Assembly: GCA_936440205.1 (NCBI GenBank)
Contig: OW387133.1
Coordinates: 67,332,374 to 67,396,373 of the forward strand
Direction of reading: 5' to 3'
DNA length: 64,000 nt
DNA from: Lepidonotus clava
Taxonomy: Eukaryota > Annelida > Polychaeta > Phyllodocida > Polynoidae
Shown: positions 1 to 12,000 of the stretch, piece after piece
How positions within the stretch are numbered: position 1 is the stretch's first letter
How the letters are laid out: each line of letters starts with the position of its first letter
Notes under the pieces: model-generated
Databases searched by the model: none
What the model was told of the DNA's origin: nothing
What the model saw: the letters and a program-made list of their open reading frames with translations, nothing else
Position numbers and translations under genes: made by a program

Positions 1-3000
1 AGTGATATGTAGTATATTATCTCCAAGATAAAGGGTGATGATAAAATGATGTACGTCAATGTTTGTATATTTGTGATATAAGATCAAATGTTATTAGAAT
101 GAGAAAAGGGCATTCATACGGGATGTTCAACAGCTGTTACTTTTTCTGTAATATATCCTTTTCCAGCTGTGAACAGCATATCACAGCTTATTTTCCATTA
201 TGCAAAAGGGGTTCCATGACACATGGTTGTAGGTGAGCGACTGCTCTTCGTTTTCGTACCAGAACCTTTTCTAATTACATTATGTTGCTTCAAATAGAAA
301 ATAACATCATTTCACTCTAAACGAGAAACTTTCTGTGGTAAGAAGGGATTGTCTATGTAAGGTAAATGGATTTTACAAATCTTTCTATAAGGAAAAACAA
401 GCCAGATTTTGTCAGACATTTGTAAAAGTGAGAAATCCTATAAACCCCACATTTCTTGTCAAATCGAAAGCTCGCTATAGATATCTTTCCATTTATTGTA
501 TTTATGTGCCTTCCATTTATATCTCGACTGCTGAATCAGATAAGACTGATGATTTTTTTAGAAGTGAAACAAAGCCAATTTTCTATGAACAGGTATCTTG
601 CTGTAGCTGTACTCCGAGCAGGTAGTGTGACACAGTCCACAAAAAATGATGTACGTCACCTTTTCTTAGAAAGTATGCAACAATGTATGATATATGTATG
701 GTGAAAAAGTTGACACTTTTGTTATTTATATTTTCGCAGCAGGATCAAAAGAGTTGTCCCAAACCCTCGTCCCCCCCCCCCGTGTATCCTTGGTCCCATC
801 CGTTGTTTTCTGTCCAACACCACACATCCCACAAATGCAATTTTTGTCCTGTGAGTTGGAGTTTGAAAAGTGTTCTCTTCCTAATCCAGGATACCAACCA
901 TACAGGGAAAACAGAAAAAATGGCAAAAACAAATTCCCTGACAGGGAAAACACAGGGAATTTACAAATTTTGTAATCAGATTACATATAAAATCATTTAT
1001 ATGCCATCTTTGAGTTGTTCGATTTTGAAGTAAAGGCCGTATTCCATATACCGAAAGTGCGCACTGCCGATGTTGACCCTCCCCATGGTAACGGTCCATA
1101 CTGGCGGCCCGTATTTTTGGCGGCCGATAACGCAATGATAACGCAATGAGATCTTCAGTCTAACTACAGCCCCCCTCCGCCCAAACCTTCCTTCCCCTCC
1201 ACCATCTAACCCCGATAGTCGCTGCCTACAGGACGATTACCTTACACTTACATATTTTCTCTCTACTCATCACACAATAAGCCCATCCCACATTGGGTAT
1301 ATCCAAAGGGTTGGACAAGGGTTGGGCAAAATAATCCTATAAAGCATCCTTGTTTCTAATAGTTGAGGTTACTGAAATAAGTAAGAATTATGTTTTTCTA
1401 TATCCTCAAGTACTGCTTGAACATTATGATTTCTTAGATTTTATCAATTGACATATTTGCTGGTTTGACAGCCAATCAAAATGCTGTATTTCAGGGCAAA
1501 ATAGGGTTGGACATTATAAGCTGGGCTGACAGCCCAGGCTTTACCATTGGTTCCTATGGGAAAAAGGCAAAAGTAATAAGCTGCATTTTACAAATTCTAG
1601 AAGCAATCTGTCGAGCAAATTGCTAAGGTCAATTTTGTATTATACAACTCTCTTCAGGAAATAAGCATGGATGCAGTTTTTAAAATATCTAATAGTAAAC
1701 CAGTCTGTTGTCAGGCAGCTTTGAGAACGTCCCGAGATGAGCAGTGTAATCCCTTCCCTACCCCCTGGTGTGATCAGTGTTGACCCTCAAGTTGTGATAA
1801 ACAACAAAGTATAATTAGACCCTAAACAATGTGTTGACCAAGGGAACCAGGGAACAAGAGATTCCTTCAGAATAGCCCAAATATTTGTTGTCATGTTACT
1901 TAGAAAGTACATCTAACTTCTGAACTAATTGTTGGATTTTAATGAGACAAATACTGTTCTATTTCCTTTGAAGTGTACATAGCAATGGTATTCATATTTT
2001 AGTAATTTAACCAAAAAATATTCAAATGAAGTGTCATGCCCAGTGTCTCTTGTTTATTCAGAGGCTAAGATATTCACTGAGGACTACCCAGGGAAACAAG
2101 CAGTGAGTCCCAAACTTGATGTCATAGGGCTATTCTAAACAATTCATGATTATCTAATTAACTTAGAGGGTGAACCTGGAAACCGTGGCCAAGGGACCCA
2201 GGCTGTCAGACCATAGACTGAAACCTTAATGTTCGTGTAAATTGGGATGGGTTTATTGTCATTCCAGTACATGCTGATGTTTTGCTTTAAATCTATATGA
2301 CTTCAAAATAAATATTTGATAACTACAGTGAAAGAACTGCCCTCACTCTGAAAATCTTATCATAATTAGCTGCACTTAGTACAGTCAGAGACTTTAGAGG
2401 TAGTTATCCAAAAATATCGGATGCAGTAGGCCGAACTAATGAATATATATAATGAGAACTAGGCAATTGTTATATTAGAGACTCAACTGTGAGATAAAAG
2501 AAAAACACAGAAATTACAGTTTATTATACTTCAACAAAAATGTTCCAAAATTGTAGCCTATCTAAGAAGTTCTGATGTTATTCATGACAGCTTGAAAATG
2601 TGTAGTCACACAGAGTTGTATCCTGGACTCGAAACATGTTCCAACAGATTCGAACTCATGTCCCACATTTGTGTCTCTTGTGTCCACCATTCATCTTAAA
2701 GACACTGGCAACAAAAACGGTATAATTCGACATAACATTTAGTATTAGAGAAGAATATTGAATTGAAGGCTTGGATTTGTTCTGAACATATCACGTTTTT
2801 AACCTGCATAGTACTGCTGTGGTAATTGCTTTGTAACTACGATTTCTCGGGCAAAGAACGAGAAACAGATGATGAAGAGTTAGTTTGTTACACTTATGTG
2901 TATATGTGAATAATGTCCTGTTTGAACGTCTTAATGTGAATTAAGTGTACGGATCGGTTTACATGTATCTGAAAGAATGATGATAAATAGCAAAGAAGGC

Positions 3001-3150
3001 TGTTTAATAAAGTGATAATGGTTGCTAGATGTAGTTTTATTTTAGTTTGTAAATATGGGTAAGAATAATGATATTTGTGTCAATATCGCTCTCTTCCCAT
3101 CAGCACAGGGGCAGAACCATAATTTCTTTAAGTGCTGATCTAACATTTTT

Positions 3151-3204
3151 GGGAGAGAGAACGTTTTGAAAACTGAAGACACATTTAAAAACGTTCTCTC
3201 TCCC
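3151..3204. repeat. 17-bp perfect inverted repeat (hairpin)
   Basis: The word GGGAGAGAGAACGTTTT at 3151-3167 is repeated exactly in reverse complement at 3188-3204, with a 20-base loop. The arms carry a GA/CT-rich tract, so the transcript or single strand could form a strong stem. No target-site duplication was seen. It may be the core of a short foldback element. Confidence 0.85.
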
Positions 3205-3619
3205 ACGTAAGGTCTTTCCTAAATTCGTGTGTGGTCCCCTCAGATCTAGGTATTATAGTAACCACAGAGTTGGCCATTTCATGTGTGGTCTAGATTGCGG
3301 TCAGGATAATGTACATTTGTCCTGACAAATTGGTCCTCATTATTATGATGGATAGGAAAGTCAAGTGAGAAGTGTGTGATGGTCGCTATGGTCATTGTAT
3401 TGGTCTGAACCAGGGTGTCCCTGAATGACAGATACATACCAGCTAATACTGAAACCACTATGGAGGGATGGGGGTAGTTTCCAGTTTTGGGGTCCCCTCC
3501 CAATCTCACTCTCCAAGCAGCACTTCCTTGAGACTCAAGCTACTCTCACGCTCCCTACACTTTCCCAGTATCACTTGGGCAGTTCGATTGGATGTGCCAG
3601 CATGCGCCACAATCTCATG

Positions 3620-3673
3620 ATATCCCCATAATGCAATGCGGCGGTGCAACAAAGCGGTGCATTATGGGGATAT
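3620..3673. repeat. 16-bp perfect inverted repeat (hairpin)
   Basis: ATATCCCCATAATGCA at 3620-3635 pairs exactly with TGCATTATGGGGATAT at 3658-3673, with a 22-base GC-richer loop. It lies just before the 11-bp minisatellite array. It is probably the remnant or whole of a tiny foldback element; no protein signal is present. Confidence 0.85.
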
Positions 3674-4028
3674 TATGGGATAGTGGCGTTTCCACAAGTT
3701 TCCACCTAGTCTCCACCTAGTTTCTACCTACTTTCCACTAAGTTTCCACAAGTTTCCGCCTAGTTTTCACCTAGTCTCCACCTAGTTTCCACTTACTGTC
3801 CACTAAGTTTCCACCAGGTTTCCACTTAGTTTCCATCTAGCTTACACCAAGCTTCCACCTAGCTTCCATCTAGTTTACACCAAGTTTCCATCTAGTTTAC
3901 ACCAAGTTTCCAGCAACTTTCCACCTAGTTTCCTCGAACTTTACATCTAGTTTCCACCTAGTCTCCACGTTCCACTAAGTTTCCACCAACTTTCCACCTA
4001 GTTTCTTCCAATTTTCCACTTTCCATTA

Positions 4029-4241
4029 AAGCCCCATACCCACTAGGCGATTTTACCGGTGACTGGCGACAGGCAACAGCAGAATGACTGGTACAATCAT
4101 TACCAATTTAGCTCGCATGTTAGTATGTAACATTCAATGTTACAAACTAACATGTGAGCTAAATTGGTAATGATTGTATCAGTGATTCTGCTGTTGCCCG
4201 TCACCAGTCGCCGGTAAAATCGCCTAGTGGGTATGGGGCTT
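4029..4241. mobile_element. Foldback MITE inserted in the 11-bp minisatellite
   Basis: The left end AAGCCCCATACCCACTAGG and the right end CCTAGTGGGTATGGGGCTT are perfect inverted repeats. Pairing continues, with small mismatches, almost to the centre near 4135, so nearly the whole 213-bp element is one hairpin. TA lies on both sides (4027-4028 and 4242-4243), consistent with a TA target duplication as in Tc1/mariner-type elements. It has no coding capacity. The superfamily is inferred only from the TA. Confidence 0.85.
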
Positions 4242-4377
4242 TAGTTTCCACCAGCTTTCCACCAAGTTTCCATCTAGTTTCCATTCAGTTTCCACTTAGT
4301 TTTCACTACCAAGTTTCCATCAAGTTTCCACTAACTTTCCAGTTTGTTTCCACTAAGTTTCCACTACGTTTTCACTA

Positions 4378-4616
4378 AAGGCTATATTCCACTATGCGGT
4401 AGGTAGCATTTGCGGTCCCTTTATACACCCTCGGCAAGGAGTTTGCGGTTTTGATACCAACCTGTTGGTATCTGACCAAAAGCAAATAATAGAAAACCTA
4501 CCGAAAACACATATATTCCACCTTGCGGCACCCTATACCACAAACAAGTTTGCGGCAGTTTGTTTGTGTTTTTTCATGGCGCCACAAGCAAATACCGGAT
4601 AGTGGAATATAGCCTT
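4378..4616. mobile_element. Second MITE inserted in the 11-bp minisatellite
   Basis: The ends AAGGCTATATTCCACTA (4378-4394) and TAGTGGAATATAGCCTT (4600-4616) are perfect 17-bp inverted repeats. The inside carries diverged internal repeats of TATTCCAC and TTGCGG. It interrupts the TTTCCACTAAG array, which resumes immediately after it. A clear target duplication is not visible. A related end occurs near 1032. It is non-coding. Confidence 0.82.
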
Positions 4617-4887
4617 GAGTTTCCACCAAGTTTCCTCTTTGATTTCATTGAATTTCCACTTTGTTTCCACTTTATTTCCACTAGCTTTCCACTTAATACT
4701 TACAGCACTAAGTGACAAAAAACACTATGTGGCAAAGTCTCACTGGGGATAAATTATAGTTTCATAAATGCCCCTTTAGTTGCTAAATAGACACAACCAA
4801 TTATGTTTACACTCTTTGTAGAACTTTTCCAAATTTAAAGAGATCAAAATTTCAAAACAAACTGCACTAAAAGTTCTTATTTTCACT

Positions 4888-4954
4888 CATGGGAAGGTAT
4901 TATAAAGGTCTTATAAAGGTCTTATTTTGATTTCTGAAAATGCGTGGGCACCCT
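4888..4954 (-). mobile_element. Half copy of the AGGGTGCCCACGC-ended MITE
   Basis: Read on the minus strand this starts AGGGTGCCCACGCATTTTC and continues through AATAAGACC and AATACC words that align closely with the start of the element at 5263. Only one end is present, so it is a truncated or diverged copy lying in opposite orientation about 310 bp away from the fuller copy. Confidence 0.7.
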
Positions 4955-5262
4955 GTTAACTCAAACTAGGATCCCATGTTACAACACAGATATAATCCAA
5001 CTAGGACGTCACATGGTCATCAAAGAATGCCACCAACACCAATGTATCCCACTAATGCTAAGAGACTTACAACTGCTGCTTATCCAATCTATTGACAGTT
5101 TCCTTTAGTCTATTATTTGTTGTTGTTATTTATTAATCATTGTGTTTGTGGCATTACTCAGTGACCACCATTCTCTACTGTGTAATCCACAAAGCTAATG
5201 AATTAAAATAACATAAGGGTCATTTCTACCCACCATCTGGTGGTAAGCAGTCCAGCTAAAAC

Positions 5263-5500
5263 AGGGTGCCCACGCTTTTTTAGAAATCAGAATAAGACCA
5301 AAATAATACCTTTATAATACCTTTTGGGGTACCAAAATAAGACCTTTTCAAGACATTTCTACAGACATTTTTATACCTTTTAAACATTTATACATTCTAC
5401 CAGCAAGAGAAATGACAGGAGGAAAAATAATCTTGCAAGAAATTGAGATTGACCAAAAAGAAGACATTTTAAGACCTTATAATACCTGCGTGGGCACCCT
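5263..5500 (+). mobile_element. MITE with AGGGTGCCCACGC inverted ends
   Basis: The 13-bp inverted ends AGGGTGCCCACGC (5263-5275) and GCGTGGGCACCCT (5488-5500) bound a 238-bp AT-rich body with repeated ATAAGACC and ATAATACC words. It has no open frame of interest. The flanks are A/T-rich and a target duplication is uncertain, so the superfamily is not assigned. Confidence 0.78.
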
Positions 5501-5722
5501 ATAAAAGTAAAAGATCTTTTGCTTGCGCCCTGTGCTGAAAAGCGGCCTAACTAACACTTCATACGATCCTCCCATACCGAGCCCTAATCGGTTGACCGAA
5601 CCATATACCCTGAAACCACCCTGCCCTTTAATAGCCCTCTACCCATGTATATGGCTCTTAACAGTTGATCCTCCCTCACCCTGAAAGCCCTTGCTCCTAT
5701 ACTTCATAGTCGGTCCTTGCAC

Positions 5723-5879
5723 CAGTGGCGGATTTAGAGGGGGCGCGGGGGCACGCGCCCCCACTTTTTTGTACAATTTTGGACTTTTTAATGTAAAATT
5801 CGGCCAAAAAGTAATTAAGGAGAAATTTTTCCAATAGCGCCCCCCCCCCTTTTTTTTCAAATTGCTTGATCCGCCACTG
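5723..5879. mobile_element. 157-bp MITE with CAGTGGCGGAT ends and 5-bp duplication
   Basis: The ends CAGTGGCGGAT and ATCCGCCACTG are inverted repeats, followed inward by the G-rich and C-rich tracts typical of the widespread GTGGCGGATC-type MITEs of invertebrates. TGCAC lies directly on both sides (5718-5722 and 5880-5884), a perfect 5-bp target duplication. It is non-coding; the small frames crossing it are artefacts of the C and G runs. Confidence 0.85.
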
Positions 5880-5944
5880 TGCACATCTTCCTTCCATTCA
5901 CCTCCAAAGATGCTAGTGCCCCACTTGGGATCGGGTGGGGCGAT

Positions 5945-5972
5945 GGGGGGGGGGGGGGGGGGGGGGGGGGGG
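5945..5972. repeat. 28-base G homopolymer
   Basis: This is an uninterrupted run of about 28 G after GGGGCGAT. Runs of this length are unstable in cloning and sequencing, so the exact length should be taken loosely. It can form G-quadruplex structure. Confidence 0.9.
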
Positions 5973-7365
5973 CTATCGTTTATAGAGTTGCCGTTTTTCC
6001 TACTTTTCTTTCTCAGAACTTCCTATTTTCAAGTAAGGTATATTGAATTGGACAGTCACTTTTCCTACACTTCTCGAATATCTGTTTTCTATTGTTTTTG
6101 TTTTACTCTTGATCCATTTACTAAAAGTAGGAAAAATGTTTTTAGCGTTTCAATACTTTTTCACCAATCTAGAGCAGTATCCCTGGTTATATATTCATAA
6201 ACTATCCAGAGACAAAAGTAAAAAAACGAAAATGGCGGTGCTGATGCACTGGTGAGCTTAATTCATATTCCATAAATCCAATTGGATTCAGATCATCCCC
6301 AATAAGCCTATGGGACAGTGTATAGTATGTGATCAGTACCCTACAGTATCAGATCAGATCAACCTGATTAAGACTTAGGGGGGTTAATCAATCGTTCAGC
6401 CTAATGAAGGCAGACGACCGGTCGTTTGAATTTTTTGATAACGGTGAATTAGTTGCCGTTTTCCCCAAAATAATATACATGCATTACAATAGGGACGCGG
6501 CCCGTTGACTTCCTGCACCCCCGCCCTCCATGCGCATTCATGTGTAATATACTGTTAATATATTTTCTCAACAATTCATAGATATTAATGTACTTGTATA
6601 CATATATGTTATAGTTCGGTGCTCTGTGCATGTGTATAAGAGTAAGAGTTGTTTAACTGGAAATGTCTAGCAAAAAAAACGTCCTTTTTGCTTATTTGTA
6701 TATATCGTAACTGTTCGCCCATATCATCTGCTTATTATTAATTTTATGGAATTTGCACAGGTTGTTTTAGTGTATACGTCCACATACCATTGTGTGTTTG
6801 GTGTCGTGCCTACGTGTAGCCTTGAAGGCTTCAGCAGATAGGCTATGAACTTGAACTACTATTAGGCCATGCCCTAGATGGGTCGCGAGGTGGTTTATGT
6901 TTACATTCTGTTATTATGCTACGTGCCATCCGTGGTGTGTCCCTATCACACTGTTGTGACACTTGTCCTTTTAAGTTGATAAAGGTATATCCAATTTACA
7001 AAGAGGTTTATTTTTTGAGAAGAGATGTCTGCATTTATTTGGTCTATGATTCAATGCTTGTATATATATGGGCGTATACAATAATGATAAGTAATCTTTT
7101 TGCCTGGAAATTCATAACCTTAGGTCCTATTATGAAAACTATGTGGTCTATGCATAGTCTAAAGCCAGATTTGCATGGAACCCTAAATCATTAAAATACA
7201 ATGGTACTGTCAACATAAATAAAACTAGATATAATGCATGTCTTAATTCTGTTTTCAATAAGGTATTGTACTAGATATATAGTTCATTGAATTATGCGCT
7301 AATCCGCTTTCACTTGTTGTGATGACTATAGGCCCTTAACCTAATAACCTAATCAGGATTTAGCT

Positions 7366-7640
7366 CTCTACCCCGCCTTATCGGCCTTCAGCAGTACCTG
7401 CTGCTGCCACACCCCCACACAAGACCCGGCACGAGACGCCCCTTTAATAGCCATGTCGAGATTCCTCAGCCCCGCGCTTGGCGGGCCCACCGCCCACCCC
7501 TGCCGGCCGCCCGTCTCCGGGCACTGACCGGGTAGTGCTGGCCGGGCTGCTGGAGGCAAACGGCCGGGAGGAGGACGCTGCTTATCGATTCTCCCGGCAG
7601 CCGAGGTTGTCCGGAAACTACCGAGCACCATGCAGCTATA
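7366..7640. other. GC-rich islet, function unknown
   Basis: About 270 bases here are far richer in G+C and in CpG than the AT-rich flanks. Both strands have frames open for 60 to 87 codons, which is expected of GC-rich DNA and is not evidence of a gene. The translated frames are Pro/Gly/Arg-rich with no recognised motif. It may be a CpG-island promoter or an unrecognised exon. It lies 1.4 kb upstream of the USP start. Confidence 0.4.
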
Positions 7641-8160
7641 GACTTGCTCATACTCTCTGTCTACAGGTTACCACTACTCTATATAATGAAACTATATTCA
7701 GCAGCGCATGAAGCGAGTGGGTGGGTCGCCGGGGTAGGGGAGGGGGGGTTCTTTGTTATAACATGGGAATTCAAAGAGACTATAATCGACGATGACCTAA
7801 CCCTTAATGAAGTTAATCGACAATAATCTAATCCCTTAATGAAGTTAAAACAACAGCGCGCATCTCTTTTGTGATATATATATATGCTCGGTCCGATCAA
7901 AGACATATGGCCTCCCACTCCGGGCCTCCGACAGAGCTAGCTTGATAGCTTTCTTCGATTTCTAAAATAAACACCTCATCAGAGATGTCGTCTTACAGCC
8001 CCGCCCCTTTTAATACGGGTAATAGCGAAATACTCTTTTTGGATAAGTAATCATATCCTGGGATTACCTCAGACTTTGAGCTGAATAATAGTCACAGTGT
8101 TAATTGTGTTGGAAAAGTGGTTAAAAATGAGCAATTCCAATTAGCCAAGCTGAGAAAATA

Positions 8161-8277
8161 TAATACCAGTCCTCCCTCAAACAGCTCTGAAACCGTCTCA
8201 GATGGGAAAGATAATATAGGAGCCAATGGTCAAGACAATACATAACAGAGCTGTCTGAGGTAGGACTGATACTATTA
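8161..8277. mobile_element. Short foldback element, about 117 bp
   Basis: The left arm 8161-8189 (begins TAATACCAGTCCTCC, ends CAGCTCTG) pairs with the right arm 8246-8277 (begins CAGAGCTG, ends GACTGATACTATTA) with a few mismatches around a 56-base centre. It is non-coding, and probably a small MITE. Confidence 0.75.
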
Positions 8278-9080
8278 CTTGTTCATCTGTATACATAAGC
8301 AAACTATGTTGACTATGCTCGGATTAGGCCTATTAGGATTATCTTGTTACTTAGAAGTTAAGAGAGATCTACCAATTTGACAGCACAATTCTGCTTGGAT
8401 TTGTCTTAAAATTAGACGGGATGATAATGTAAAACTTGAGTTTCTTCACTCAACAGGCCCATATGGTCGTGGGCATAGGCCTGCATAGAGGGCAATTGCT
8501 GAATATCATGTAAAGACATAGTTCTAAAGATGATTATCCCGCCCCTTATCCTGCAGCGCAATACACGTTTGCAGACGATTATAAACAATAAGTATATTGC
8601 TAAAATAAAAATGGCAACGAAAGGTCAAATGTCTTTTGCCTTGGAATTAACTTGATAGGCATATTATGTTTAGATTCGGAATACACAATGCTCATGGCCT
8701 CAATGCTCATGTGTGAAAATATTATTTTCAACTATTCTGGTAAACAACTTAAATGACATAACTCATTCTGGAATCAATATTAAATCATTGTAGTTGAACA
8801 CCTTCATACAGGTAGGCCTATTGATTTGATCAACACATCAGGATCGCCTCTATGGAGCCAATACCTATCTATATATTTCCTGCTGCCATTATACAGAAGA
8901 CCAAGGTGCAAGTTTACTGTGACGGAATACAGAGACTCGTCGGTAGATGTCTCTCGACTCGGGGAATCCGACAAGCAGCAGACAGTGATCGCCTAGACGT
9001 CGGCAGAGACTGTAGCACCTCGTCAAAGGGTCAGTTTGTACCTTCCCTCCGGCTTCAGTCAGTCACGTACCGACAACAAC

Positions 9081-12000
9081 ATGGGAACGCCAGAAAGGAT
9101 TATCGTCATCGCCATTGATGCCAGCGACCAGGCGGAGCATGCCTTCCAATGTAAGTGTTTGCCAGCTGTAATCTCTGAGATTTGTCCTCATGTTAGGGTG
9201 CCTCTGCATGCTCCTGCTGCTGATGCTGCTCCTGTGGTTTCTGCTCCTCCCGCCCTGGAGCACTGCATCTGCTGTGTTGGCACCAAATAGGCACCTATTG
9301 GCCTCGAGAGCGTCGGATGCCGATCTGAGTGCCCATTGTAGCAATACCGGCAAGAGGTCACGTTCCTCTGAGGGTCAGTGTTTCAAAAAACCGCCAAAGC
9401 CCTTGAGTGTGAGGGCCAGATTTTCTCTACCATGTAAAAGCCATACTTCCAAGGCCAGCTGGAAGCACATGCATTCTGATATAGTAAACATATTAATTCA
9501 TATGCCCATGCATTATCATGTCTTGATTGATAGAGTGTGGCGGTTTATTCAAGCGAGAGGCATATTGGTATATTGGTATGGTGATATGGATATGATGGCG
9601 ATATGGCATAGACACTAGTACATGCTAAGCTGCACGTAGCCACCCGGCCCTGCTTTGACCCAGTCAATACCCCTCAGACCTCAAACAGTAAACACACCAT
9701 GCTCCATGCATGAAAACAAGGCCGACAAGTAGGTCCTTTGAAGTTAAAGTTTTTATTCATTGCCTTTTTAACTTAATGTGTTGTGATCAAGTATATTCTG
9801 GTAATACAATTTGTAAGGTACACTATCAAACCAAAATTTAATGTGATTGCAGCCTTTGAAGCTTTAGGTCTTTAGTTAAATTAGACCGTACGTGCTAGGT
9901 CATAAATTAATGATATTGCTTTCAGGACTTTTAGAAAGGAAAGACAACTGTAGAAAAGGGACTTTTGGCATGTTGCAACAAACACATTAATTATTGAGTC
10001 TCACAGATATTGACAAATATTTCAGGTTTTCGACATAATAATAATGTATAATCTGTAATGTTTTTAATGTCTCAAAAATATCTATAGGTGAAATGTGTCT
10101 GAATTCTTAAGCAGGCTTATTGTGAAATGTATATGCAAACACAAACTATCAAATATAGCCTCAATCTCATTTAAAATACGTTTATTGCATACATCTGCTG
10201 TATAACTAATGGGTATCTGAAGAAAAATGGACTTTGATTATATACAAAGAGCAATGGCATGAACCATCAATAACATGTATTTCTTTAGTTATTTAAAGCT
10301 GTTTGTCTCCTCTGACCCCCCAAAAATTGCTTTTCTTGGCTTTTAGAACCATTAATTTCAGTATTGTTGATTTAAACCTAAAAGTGCATTGCAAGTTACA
10401 TAGAGACTTTTGAATTATAAGAGCAAACAAAACTGATATTTTCCAAGTCTGTGTACAGAGTTACACTTCCTTTAGTTTAACTCCTTGATTATAAGCAATA
10501 CCCTTTTTAGCGCAGGTTATGTATTATTGAATTATTTAGAAGATTAACGCCTCAAAAAAATTAACATCATTATTCCAGTTATAATTATTGTTATTAATTA
10601 GGCTACTATCGGTTTTATCATCATAGTGCCCTCCCATGCTAAATAATAGCCATAGTATAGTCAAAGATCCATAAGTGCTACGCCAATCTTTCTTTCCTCC
10701 TTGGTATAGTCATCTACAACCCAGGGGTTCATGACTCATTAATTGTTTGTCATGTTCCGTAGTATCTGCACCATATAGACCTATTATTTACTATGGAATT
10801 TGACCCAAACAGATATTCCCCTATGTAGGGAATATATAAGTCATTAACATAAAAAAACTGACCCGGATAACCCCTCCAGTATTATATAAGCCAAAAGAAT
10901 ATACCAACAAATAGGCCTATCCCAATTTTGTTCTTTTTGCTTCTATTTCTTCCCTCTCATACCTACCTTACATCATTGATTCCACAGAAAATATATGCTT
11001 CTAGAGAAGCCCTGGGCTTTAATTGCTGTTTCTAAAAGCAATTAAAAGTTCATTTTGGCTTTCACAAGAGGAAACCATTAACCCTTACACTGCCAGAGGC
11101 CTCATATGGGGCCCTATAGTAAAATCCCATAGGAACACCATTGAAAGAATGCAAATTATGCTTTCAGAATCTGAAAGAATTTTTCAGATATTTCAATTAG
11201 AACCAGAGATACAGGTATTTGAACATCAGACTATCAAGTCAACCAAAAATGTTAGAATTGCGATTCGAGAAAGCATAAACATAATATTTACATTTGAATT
11301 TGCCATACTAATCAAAAATAATGAAAAATGGGTGAATTTATGTAAATTACATGATTTTTGATTTGCTCTAACTTTTCTTTCATTTATGATAATCACAAAC
11401 TGTCTTTTGCACAAAAAAGATAATGTTTTCATGTTATTTTTATAAAGAGTGTCATAGTTATTTTATGAATTATCGGTTACCATGGTAACCTGCAAATTAC
11501 GATAGTACGAAAAATTTCTCCGCGCAAGAAATTTGCCTTATTGGCACAGTGCCAACATTTGGAACGTTTATATCAAAATTATTGAAAAAAGCTTTTCATC
11601 TGAAGAATCTAAACTAAATTTGAGTTTTAGGGAATTTATGCACTAACTTTTGTATTTTGGGCAATATCTATGTAAATATCAGTTACATTGTGATATATCT
11701 GGCAGTGAAAGGGTTAACTTGGCCTAATGTTTTTGTTGATTGAACAAGACTAAGATGCTATGCGGAACCGTAAGAGAGGGGATTGAAATATGAAGTAAAG
11801 TTTTAGCAAATGTATTATATGATGATATAATGCAAATTATTTATAAATAATATATTAATTTTATTTATTTATTATTGCAAAGTATATTGCATTGTCTAAA
11901 CCGCCCTGAAGAAGATCTTCACCGGTCAAAACATGTTGGTTTGATTTTCAACTAAATTCTCAATCAGCGAAAACCAACTCTTTGTCGTAATTCGACAGTT

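Larger units (their letters stand above)
1..3684. other. Intergenic DNA without a recognised gene
   Basis: No open frame here has coding character, splice context or a recognisable domain. The stretch is AT-rich and holds a short run of C near 771-781, a fragment near 1032-1130 that begins like the foldback element at 4378 (AAAGGC then TATTCCA), and two clean hairpins at 3151-3204 and 3620-3673 that are listed separately. The short frames between 335 and 1135 overlap on both strands and show no similarity that I recognise. Confidence 0.6.
3688..4694. repeat. 11-bp minisatellite, unit close to TTTCCACCTAG, split by two foldback elements
   Basis: The stretch is built of several dozen copies of an 11-bp unit, with variants such as TTTCCACTAAG and TTTCCATCTAG. 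The array is interrupted at 4029-4241 and 4378-4616 by two inverted-repeat elements, and the satellite phase resumes after each. Copies differ by one or two bases, so the array is not freshly expanded. Because 11 is not a multiple of three, open frames across it are not protein evidence. Confidence 0.9.
4720..8850. other. Intergenic DNA with scattered small repeats
   Basis: Between the minisatellite and the USP gene I find only short repeat elements, a 28-base G run, a GC-rich islet at 7366-7640 and a possible tiny first exon at 6232-6251, each listed separately. The open frames here are short, overlap on both strands and match no family I know. No tRNA or rRNA was recognised. Confidence 0.55.

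Noticed and set aside
7368-7711. Possible proline-rich gene in the GC-rich islet
   Set aside because: Both strands are open and low in complexity, no splice-linked continuation or motif was found, and open frames are expected in GC-rich DNA.
9190-9618. 142-codon frame just after USP exon 1
   Set aside because: It starts with a simple CTG-rich stretch and is in USP intron 1; there is no recognised domain, and exon 1 to exon 2 splicing gives the correct protein.
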